Assembly (NCBI GenBank): GCA_016938795.1
Contig: JAFGTZ010000293.1
Span: 1-5,015 of the forward strand
Origin: Chromatiaceae bacterium
GTDB lineage: Bacteria > Pseudomonadota > Gammaproteobacteria > Chromatiales > Chromatiaceae
DNA length: 5,015 bases
Direction: 5' to 3'
Shown: piece after piece, positions 1-5,015 of the stretch
How positions within the stretch are numbered: the first letter of the stretch is position 1
Layout of the letters: each line of letters begins with the position of its first letter
The notes under the pieces: model-generated
Told to the model about the DNA's origin: nothing
What the model saw: only the letters and a program-made list of their open reading frames with translations
Database searches by the model: none
Program-made: the position numbers and the translations under genes

Positions 1-2059
1 CGAGCAGGTCATCGAGGGGCGCGGCTGGCGCTCGGGCGCCCTGGTCGAGAAGCGCGAAATCGAGCAGTGGTCGGTGCGCATCACCGATTACGCGCAGGAA
101 CTGCTCGACGCGCTTGACGGGCTGGAGGGCTGGCCGGAGCGGGTGCGCACCATGCAGCGCAACTGGATCGGGCGCTCCGAGGGCGTACACATGGCGTTCG
201 GCGTGGCGGGGAGCGACGAGACGCTCGCCATCTACACCACGCGCCCCGACACCCTCATGGGCGTGACCTATGTGGCGGTAGCCGCCGAGCATCCGCTCGC
301 GCGCCGCGCCGCCGAGGGGAATGCGGCGCTCGTGGCCTTCATCGAGGAATGCCGCCAGGGCGGCGCTTCCGAGGCCGAACTCGAAACCCAGGAGAAGAAG
401 GGCCATCCGCTCGGACTCAACGCCATCCATCCGGTCACCGGTGAGGCGCTGCCCATCTATGCCGCCAATTTCGTGCTCATGGGCTATGGCACGGGCGCGG
501 TCATGGCGGTGCCGGCGCACGATCAGCGCGACTGGGAGTTCGCCGAGCGCTATGGCATTCCCAAGAAGGCCGTCATCCGCTCCGCCGATGGCAGCCCCTG
601 CGGCATCGAGCAGGCGGCCTATACCGAGAAGGGCGTGCTCTTCGACTCAGGCCCCTTCGATGGCCTGACCTCGGAGCAGGCCTTCGACGCCATCGCCGAG
701 TGGCTTGCCGAGCGCGGCAAGGGCGAGCGGACGGTGAATTTCCGTCTGCGCGACTGGGGCCTGTCGCGTCAGCGTTACTGGGGCTGTCCCATTCCCGTGG
801 TGCAGACCGCCGATGGCGGCATCCGCCCCGAGACCAATCTGCCGGTGCGCCTGCCCGAGGATGTGGTGGTCGATGGCTCCGGCTCGCCGCTGAAGAAGAT
901 GCCCGAGTTTTATGCCCTGCCCGACGGCGAGAGGCGCGAGACCGACACCTTCGATACCTTCTTCGAATCGAGCTGGTATTACGCCCGTTACTGCTCGCCC
1001 GACTGCGACACGGCCATGCTCGATGAGCGCGCCCGCTACTGGCTGCCGGTCGATCAGTACATCGGTGGCATCGAGCACGCCATCCTGCATCTGCTCTATG
1101 CGCGCTTTTTCCACAAGCTGATGCGCGACGAGGGCCTGGTGGACTGCGACGAGCCCTTCACCCGACTGCTCACCCAGGGCATGGTGGTGGCCGAGACCTG
1201 GTATCGCGAGGACGCGAACGGACGCAAGCAGTGGTTCAACCCCGCCGAGGTGGACATCGAGCGCGATGAGAAGGGGCGCGCGGTGGCGGCGGTGCTCAGG
1301 TCCGATGGCCAGCCGGTCTTGTTCGGCGGCATCGAAAAGATGTCAAAGTCGAAGAACAATGGGGTCGATCCCCAGGCGCTTATCGAGCGCTATGGCGCCG
1401 ATACGGTGCGTCTCTACACCATGTTCACCGCGCCGCCCGATCAGTCGCTCGAATGGAGCGACGAGGGCGTCGAGGGCGCCTTCCGCTTCATCCGCCGGCT
1501 CTGGGCGCTGGCGGTCAAGGAATCCGAGAGCCTGCGCGCCGGGGCCGAGCCTGCCGAACTCGACAAGGCGGCCAGTGCGGCGCGTCTGGAGCTGCATGGC
1601 GCGCTCAAGAAGGCGCTCTTCGACTACGAGCGCAACCAGTTCAATACCGTGGTCTCGGGCTGCATGAGCATGGTCAACACCCTCTATCGGCTGGAGAACT
1701 CCAGCGCGCGCGCCCAGGTGCTGCGCGAGGGGTTGAGCCTGGTGCTGCGTCTACTCGCGCCTATCGCGCCCCATGTCACCCATCATCTGTGGCGTGAACT
1801 AGGCTTCGGCGAGGACATTCTCAGCGCGCCCTGGCCCGAGGTCGATGCGGCGGCCCTGGTGCAGGAGAGCATCGAGTATGTGGTGCAGGTCAACGGCAAG
1901 GTGCGCGCCCGCATCGAGGTGGCCGCCGATGCCGAGCGGGAGGCCATCGAGACGGCGGCCCTGACGAACGAGAACGTGCGCCGGTTCATCGGCGAGAGCG
2001 TCGTGCGCAAGGTGATCCTGGTGCCGGGCAAGCTGGTCAATATCGTCGTTGCCTCATGA
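1..2059 (+). CDS. leuS: Leucyl-tRNA synthetase (LeuRS), 5' end missing
   Basis: Cytoplasmic class I aminoacyl-tRNA synthetase that charges tRNA-Leu with leucine and hydrolyses mischarged products. The frame (codons from base 2) is open to the left edge. About 685 codons are visible, against 860 in E. coli, so the N-terminus with the HIGH-type motif lies outside the window. The first in-frame GTG at 74 is internal, because homology to E. coli LeuRS continues upstream of it (EQVIEGRGWR). Visible landmarks are the CP1 editing-site motif TTRPDT (236-253), the editing segment GTGAVMAVPAHDQRD with its conserved final Asp at 530-532, the RDWGLSRQRYWG block, SSWYYARY, and GGIEHAILHLLYARFFHK. The leucine-specific insertion follows, then KMSKS (1337-1351). 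The anticodon-binding helical domain ends in the C-terminal VQVNGKVRARI and VRKVILVPGKLVNIVV motifs. The editing site looks intact. The stop overlaps the lptE start. Identification is secure. Confidence 0.98.
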   Translation, partial: EQVIEGRGWRSGALVEKREIEQWSVRITDYAQELLDALDGLEGWPERVRTMQRNWIGRSEGVHMAFGVAGSDETLAIYTTRPDTLMGVTYVAVAAEHPLARRAAEGNAALVAFIEECRQGGASEAELETQEKKGHPLGLNAIHPVTGEALPIYAANFVLMGYGTGAVMAVPAHDQRDWEFAERYGIPKKAVIRSADGSPCGIEQAAYTEKGVLFDSGPFDGLTSEQAFDAIAEWLAERGKGERTVNFRLRDWGLSRQRYWGCPIPVVQTADGGIRPETNLPVRLPEDVVVDGSGSPLKKMPEFYALPDGERRETDTFDTFFESSWYYARYCSPDCDTAMLDERARYWLPVDQYIGGIEHAILHLLYARFFHKLMRDEGLVDCDEPFTRLLTQGMVVAETWYREDANGRKQWFNPAEVDIERDEKGRAVAAVLRSDGQPVLFGGIEKMSKSKNNGVDPQALIERYGADTVRLYTMFTAPPDQSLEWSDEGVEGAFRFIRRLWALAVKESESLRAGAEPAELDKAASAARLELHGALKKALFDYERNQFNTVVSGCMSMVNTLYRLENSSARAQVLREGLSLVLRLLAPIAPHVTHHLWRELGFGEDILSAPWPEVDAAALVQESIEYVVQVNGKVRARIEVAADAEREAIETAALTNENVRRFIGESVVRKVILVPGKLVNIVVAS
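2056..2059 (+). promoter_or_regulatory. ATGA stop/start overlap joining leuS and lptE
   Basis: The bases ATGA contain both the lptE start (2056-2058) and the leuS stop TGA (2057-2059). No purine-rich Shine-Dalgarno is seen in the preceding 20 bases. This arrangement usually means that ribosomes finishing leuS re-initiate on lptE. The coupling itself is inferred, not shown. Confidence 0.75.
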
Positions 2060-2571
2060 GTCGGACAAGCGCCATTCACCTCAGACGGATCCGCCTCTTT
2101 GCGCTCGTGCTCGGGGTTGGCCTGCTCGCCGGCTGCGGCTTTCAGCTGCGCGGCGAGGCCGAGATTCCGCTCGCCGATCAGCCGCTCTACATCGAGGCCC
2201 CGGCGGGTTCAGCGCTGCGTGCGGCGCTCGACAGCCGTCTTGCCGGAAGCCCGGTGCGCCAGACCGAGGCGCGCGCCGAGGCGGGTCTCATCCTGCGCAT
2301 TCTCGCCGAGGAGCGCGCTGCACGGGTGGCGGCGGTTGATCGCAACGGCAAGGCCCTGGCCTATGAGCTGCACTATGGGGTGCGCTTCGATGCGCTCGAC
2401 GCCGATGGTCGGGCGCGGGTGGCCCCGCAGTCGATGGATCTGGTGCGCAATTTCGCCAACCCCGATGTGGAGGTGCTCGGCAAGCGTCTGGAGGAGGCCA
2501 TGCTGTACCAAGACTTTGCCGTGGATGCTGCTGATCGGTTGCTGATGCGACTGCGCGCGGCCCTGCGCTAA
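2056..2571 (+). CDS. lptE: LPS-assembly lipoprotein LptE
   Basis: Outer-membrane lipoprotein that plugs the LptD barrel and helps insert lipopolysaccharide into the outer leaflet. The 171-residue product (E. coli LptE is 193) starts with a lipoprotein signal peptide: a basic n-region (R3, R10, R11, R13), a hydrophobic stretch L14-L24 and lipobox L24-A25-G26-C27, giving a lipidated Cys27. The mature part opens with CGFQLRG, the hallmark start of LptE. Later family features are the strand segment GKALAYELHYGVRF, an R-N-F stretch and the C-terminal helix with LGKRLEEAMLYQDF and RLLMRLRAAL. ATG 2056 was chosen because it gives a complete signal peptide and an ATGA overlap with leuS; no Shine-Dalgarno is evident. 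The residue after the lipid Cys is Gly, not the Asp that causes inner-membrane retention, which fits outer-membrane sorting. The leuS-lptE-holA order matches E. coli. Confidence 0.94.
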   Translation: MSRTSAIHLRRIRLFALVLGVGLLAGCGFQLRGEAEIPLADQPLYIEAPAGSALRAALDSRLAGSPVRQTEARAEAGLILRILAEERAARVAAVDRNGKALAYELHYGVRFDALDADGRARVAPQSMDLVRNFANPDVEVLGKRLEEAMLYQDFAVDAADRLLMRLRAALR

Positions 2572-2583
2572 TCCGGAATCGGG

Positions 2584-3597
2584 ATGCGTCTGCGCTTCAA
2601 TCAACTCCATGATCATCTAAAGGCCGGGCGTCTTGCCCCGCTCTATCTGCTCTGCGGCGACGAGCCCTGGCAGCTTGGCGAGGCAGCGGCGCAGGTGCGC
2701 GCGGCGGCGCGCGCGGCAGGCTTCGATGAGCGCGAGGTGCTCGATCAGGAGGCCGCCTTCGACTGGAATGCCCTGGCGGCGGCGGCGGATGCGCTCTCGC
2801 TGTTCTCGACGCGCAAGCTCATTGAGCTGCGCCTCGGCGGCGCGCGGCTCGGCAAGGAGGGCGCTGCCGCCTTGCGCGCTTACTGCGCCCGCCCCTGCCC
2901 CGACAATCTGCTGCTGATTCTGGCGCCGGCGCTGGAGCGCAAGGAGTTGCAGGCGGCCTGGATCAAGACCCTGGACGAGACCGGCGTCATCCTTCAGGCC
3001 TGGCCGCTCAAGGGCCGTGAGTTCGAGCGCTGGATCGGCGAGCGTCTGGGCGCACTCGGCTTTCGGCGTGTTGCTCCCGATGTGGTCAGCCTGATCGCTG
3101 AACGCACCGAGGGTAATCTGCTGGCGGCAGCTCAGGAGGCCGAGAAACTGCGACTGCTGTACGAGGGCGCCGAGCTGAACCTGGAGATGCTTGGCAATGC
3201 CCTGGCCGATACCGCGCGCTTCGATCTCTTTGCCCTGACGGATGCGGTGCTGGCCGGCGAGCGCGCGCGCGCGCAGCGCATTCTGGCGGTGCTGCGCGAG
3301 GAAGGCACCGCCGAGCCCCTGGTGCTCTGGGTGCTGACGCGCGAGCTGCGCCAACTCCATGGGCAGGGTGCGGCCTCGGGCGGGCCGCCACTGCCGCGCG
3401 CGCGGGCCGAGGCGCAGGCGCGCGCTAGACGCCGACTTGCGCCTGCTCGTCTGCGCGCCTTGCTTGCCGAGTGCGCCCGGGTGGATCGTATCGTCAAGGG
3501 CGCGGCGCCCGGCGATGCCTGGCGTCATCTGTCGCTGATCGTGGATGCGCTGGCCGCAGGCGGTCAGCCGCCCCTGCCCTTTTCGTTCGACGCTTAA
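2584..3597 (+). CDS. holA: DNA polymerase III delta subunit (clamp loader)
   Basis: The delta subunit opens the beta sliding clamp within the gamma/tau-delta-delta' clamp-loader complex. The product is 337 residues (E. coli HolA is 343). The N-terminus (MRLRFNQLHDHL) aligns with E. coli HolA. It is followed by YLLCGDEPW at 21-29, in the position where relatives carry a degenerate Walker A; as expected for delta, no functional P-loop is present. Other matches are FDWNALAAAADALSLFSTRK, EGNLLAAAQEAEKLRLL at about 176-192 (E. coli EGNLLALAQALERLSLL), ARFDLFALTDAVLAG, and C-terminal VDRIVKGAAPGDAW at 300-313. The start at 2584 lies 12 bases after the lptE stop, with a weak GGA (2575-2577) as ribosome site, so it is probably co-translated with its neighbours. 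Residues about 259-284 are Ala/Arg/Gly-rich and diverge from E. coli (see findings). Identification is firm. Confidence 0.95.
   Translation: MRLRFNQLHDHLKAGRLAPLYLLCGDEPWQLGEAAAQVRAAARAAGFDEREVLDQEAAFDWNALAAAADALSLFSTRKLIELRLGGARLGKEGAAALRAYCARPCPDNLLLILAPALERKELQAAWIKTLDETGVILQAWPLKGREFERWIGERLGALGFRRVAPDVVSLIAERTEGNLLAAAQEAEKLRLLYEGAELNLEMLGNALADTARFDLFALTDAVLAGERARAQRILAVLREEGTAEPLVLWVLTRELRQLHGQGAASGGPPLPRARAEAQARARRRLAPARLRALLAECARVDRIVKGAAPGDAWRHLSLIVDALAAGGQPPLPFSFDA
3261..3274. repeat. (GC)7 simple dinucleotide repeat inside holA
   Basis: Fourteen bases of perfect alternating GC lie within holA and encode part of an ERARAQR segment. Alternating GC can adopt Z-DNA and is prone to slippage. 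In this GC-rich genome it may simply reflect GCG/CGC codon use for Ala and Arg. The reading frame is intact through it. Confidence 0.8.
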
Positions 3598-3626
3598 AGT
3601 CGTCTATCTTTATGAGGATTGCTGAA

Positions 3627-3632
3627 GAGGGA
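3627..3632 (+). promoter_or_regulatory. Ribosome binding site of the small coiled-coil gene
   Basis: The purine run GAGGGA lies 5 bases before ATG 3638, within the 40-base gap after holA. It is the clearest Shine-Dalgarno in the window and decides the start of the 112-residue gene. It suggests that this gene is translated independently, not by coupling to holA. Confidence 0.7.
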
Positions 3633-3637
3633 ACCCC

Positions 3638-3976
3638 ATGACATCTGTAGTCGCACTCTACGAAGCCTTGACTACCGCGCCCGATGAGCGCACCCGCGCG
3701 CGCCTCATCGCCGAGGCCTTCGAGCGCCTGGAGGATCGCTATCCCCATTTGCCCGATCTGGCGACACAAGGCCATGTGCGCGAGTCCGAGCTGCGCCTGC
3801 AAAAAGAGATTGAGCAGGTGCGCAAGGAAATCGAACTGGTGCGCGCCGAACTCAAACTCGATATCGAGCAGGTGCGCGGCGATGTGGCGCGTCTCAAGAT
3901 TGATCTGCTCAAATGGCTGATTCCCCTGATGTTCGGCCAGGTCGCGGCCATTGCCGCCCTGGTGAAGCTGCTCTGA
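3638..3976 (+). CDS. Small coiled-coil protein with C-terminal membrane helix, function unknown
   Basis: I cannot assign a function. The 112-residue product has three parts. Residues 1-45 are a charged, probably helical segment (LYEALTTAPDERTRARLIAEAFERLEDRYP). Residues about 46-92 form a heptad-patterned coiled coil with repeated IEQVRKE, IELVRAE and DIEQVRG units. Residues about 93-112 (WLIPLMFGQVAAIAALVKLL) form a hydrophobic helix ending at the C-terminus, as in a tail-anchored inner-membrane protein. There is no signal peptide and no catalytic motif. The layout resembles the coiled-coil-plus-membrane-helix proteins grouped as CCDC90/DUF1640-like; that link comes from memory and is tentative. 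The start at 3638 is supported by GAGGGA just upstream. Hand-counted GC is about 61% (206/339), lower than many stretches of the neighbouring genes. The gene ends 14 bases before proA, so the two are probably co-transcribed. Third-position GC bias and the good ribosome site support a real gene. Confidence 0.8.
   Translation: MTSVVALYEALTTAPDERTRARLIAEAFERLEDRYPHLPDLATQGHVRESELRLQKEIEQVRKEIELVRAELKLDIEQVRGDVARLKIDLLKWLIPLMFGQVAAIAALVKLL
3806..3880 (+). repeat. Heptad-coding repeat, three 21-base units
   Basis: Three similar 21-base units encode EIEQVRK (3806-3826), EIELVRA (3827-3847) and DIEQVRG (3860-3880). The first two are directly adjacent. A 12-base insert encoding ELKL separates the second and third. 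The insert adds four residues, which is a classic coiled-coil stutter that keeps the hydrophobic stripe in register. The units look like products of heptad duplication. Confidence 0.7.
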
Positions 3977-3979
3977 GGA
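3975..3979 (+). promoter_or_regulatory. Probable ribosome binding site of proA
   Basis: GAGGA overlaps the stop codon of the preceding small gene and lies 11 bases before ATG 3991. The spacing is longer than usual, but no better site is closer. The overlap suggests that translation of the small gene could influence proA initiation; this is inference. Confidence 0.5.
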
Positions 3980-3990
3980 TCCTGCAACTC

Positions 3991-5015
3991 ATGACCCAAC
4001 CCAGCACGACCGATCTCGATGCCTACATGCGCGACCTCGGCGAGCGCGCCCGCGCCGCCTCGCGCGCGCTCGCACGGGCGAGCACCGCCGAGAAGAACGC
4101 CGCCCTGCTCGCCATGGCTGCGCGGCTCGATGCCGAGCGCGCGCGCATCGCCGAGGCCAACCGGGGCGATCTCGACGCGGGCGCGGCCAAGGGGCTCGAT
4201 GCCGCCCTGCTCGACCGGCTCGAACTGACCGAGTCGCGCATCGACGCCATGATCGAGGGCCTGCGCCAGATCGCCACCCTGCCCGATCCGGTCGGCGCCA
4301 TCAGCGATCTCGACTATCGGCCCTCGGGCATTCAGGTCGGGCGCATGCGTGTGCCGCTTGGGGTGGTGGGCATCATCTACGAGTCGCGCCCCAATGTGAC
4401 CGCCGATGCCGCTGCGCTCTGTCTCAAGTCGGGCAACGCGGCGGTGCTGCGCGGCGGCTCCGAGGCGCTTGCGTCCAATCAGGCCATCGCGGGCGCCATT
4501 CACGCGGGGCTCGTCGAGGCAGGGTTGCCGGCGGATGCGGTGCAGGTGCTCACCACCACCGATCGCGCGGCGGTCGATCGCATGATCAGCATGCCCGAGT
4601 GCATCGACGTCATCATCCCGCGCGGCGGCAAGGGGCTGATCGAGCGCATCAGCGGCGCCGCCCGGGTGCCGGTCATTAAGCATCTCGATGGCGTCTGTCA
4701 TGTCTACATCGACGAGCAGGCCGATCTCGACAAGGCCTTCGCCATCGCGCTGAACGCCAAGACCCAGCGCTATGGCACCTGCAACACCCTGGAATGCCTG
4801 CTGGTGGACGCTCCTGTGGCCGAGCACATCCTGCCCCGGCTTGCTGCGGCCTATGCCGAGAAAGGCGTGGAGCTGCGCGGCTGTGAGCGCACCCGGGCCA
4901 TCCTGGCCGACGCCATCCCGGCGAGCGATGACGACTGGGGCCGCGAATATCTGGCGCCCATCCTCTCAATCCGTGTGGTCGATGGGCTCGACGCGGCCAT
5001 GGATCACATCGCCCG
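3991..5015 (+). CDS. proA: Gamma-glutamyl phosphate reductase, 3' end missing
   Basis: Cytoplasmic NADPH-dependent enzyme that reduces gamma-glutamyl phosphate to glutamate semialdehyde, the second step of proline synthesis after ProB. It belongs to the aldehyde dehydrogenase superfamily. The window holds 341 codons plus two bases; E. coli ProA is 417 residues, so about 75 are missing. Matches to E. coli ProA include RVPLGVVGIIYESRPNVTAD (about 120-139), LCLKSGNAAVLRGGSEA, IDVIIPRGGKGL (205-216), VCHVYIDE, and NAKTQRYGTCNTLECLLV, which carries the catalytic cysteine C264 (codon 4780-4782). The ATG at 3991 gives a normal N-terminus (LGERARAASRALARASTAEKN); the next ATG at 4027 would trim it slightly. 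proA here follows holA and the small gene, whereas E. coli has nadD after holA and proBA elsewhere. nadD, rsfS and rlmH may follow downstream; that is a prediction, not seen here. Confidence 0.97.
   Translation, partial: MTQPSTTDLDAYMRDLGERARAASRALARASTAEKNAALLAMAARLDAERARIAEANRGDLDAGAAKGLDAALLDRLELTESRIDAMIEGLRQIATLPDPVGAISDLDYRPSGIQVGRMRVPLGVVGIIYESRPNVTADAAALCLKSGNAAVLRGGSEALASNQAIAGAIHAGLVEAGLPADAVQVLTTTDRAAVDRMISMPECIDVIIPRGGKGLIERISGAARVPVIKHLDGVCHVYIDEQADLDKAFAIALNAKTQRYGTCNTLECLLVDAPVAEHILPRLAAAYAEKGVELRGCERTRAILADAIPASDDDWGREYLAPILSIRVVDGLDAAMDHIA

Noticed and set aside
74..76. GTG at 74 as the leuS start
   Set aside because: The frame is open to base 2 and the residues before 74 match LeuRS, so this valine codon is internal and the gene is truncated by the window edge.
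647..1114. Minus-strand open frame of about 155 codons opposite leuS
   Set aside because: It is antisense to strongly conserved LeuRS motifs and its translation resembles no family known to me.
2617..3528. Minus-strand open frame of about 303 codons opposite holA
   Set aside because: It is a shadow of holA in GC-rich DNA. The translation is low-complexity (Gln, Arg, Ala, Gly) with no motif, and no ribosome site was evident.
3582..3610. Possible promoter before the small gene (TATCTT at 3605-3610)
   Set aside because: The -10 candidate matches the consensus at only 4 of 6 positions, and no acceptable -35 lies 16-18 bases upstream. This is too weak to annotate.
3598..3637. Search for a terminator between holA and the small gene
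   Set aside because: The 40-base gap has no GC-rich hairpin followed by a T run, so read-through is assumed.
3739..4827. Long open frame on the minus strand (about 362 codons) opposite proA and the small gene
   Set aside because: It lies antisense to well-recognised proA. High third-position GC suppresses stop codons in the antisense frame. The translation is rich in Gly, Ala, Arg, Asp and His and has no recognisable domain.

Overview
The window is a compact, single-strand stretch of a high-GC bacterial chromosome. All supported genes lie on the + strand with almost no intergenic space. The order is leuS (5' end missing), lptE, holA, a small uncharacterised coiled-coil/membrane gene, and proA (3' end missing). 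The gene set and order, the LptE lipoprotein and strong GC preference at third codon positions point to a gammaproteobacterium. The leuS-lptE-holA block is shared with E. coli. The proA position after holA, and the type of small coiled-coil protein between them, remind me of Chromatiales (purple sulfur bacteria). That finer placement comes from memory and no search was run.

Layout: 1-2059 is the C-terminal ~80% of leucyl-tRNA synthetase, with the editing domain, the leucine-specific insertion, KMSKS and the tRNA-binding C-terminus. lptE starts inside the leuS stop codon (ATGA, 2056-2059) and encodes the outer-membrane lipoprotein partner of LptD. holA (2584-3597) follows after 12 bases and encodes the delta subunit of the DNA polymerase III clamp loader. 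A 40-base gap with a good Shine-Dalgarno leads into a 112-residue protein of unknown function (3638-3976), made of an N-terminal helical segment, a heptad-repeat coiled coil and a C-terminal hydrophobic helix. proA (gamma-glutamyl phosphate reductase, proline synthesis) starts 14 bases later and runs off the window; its catalytic cysteine is present.

The genes look like one transcription unit of unrelated housekeeping functions: translation, LPS export, replication and proline synthesis. No terminator or convincing promoter is visible between them. No RNA gene, CRISPR array, insertion sequence or defence system was found. The only part that is not routine is the small coiled-coil gene between holA and proA. 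A second, weaker oddity is a low-complexity, divergent patch in the C-terminal domain of HolA.
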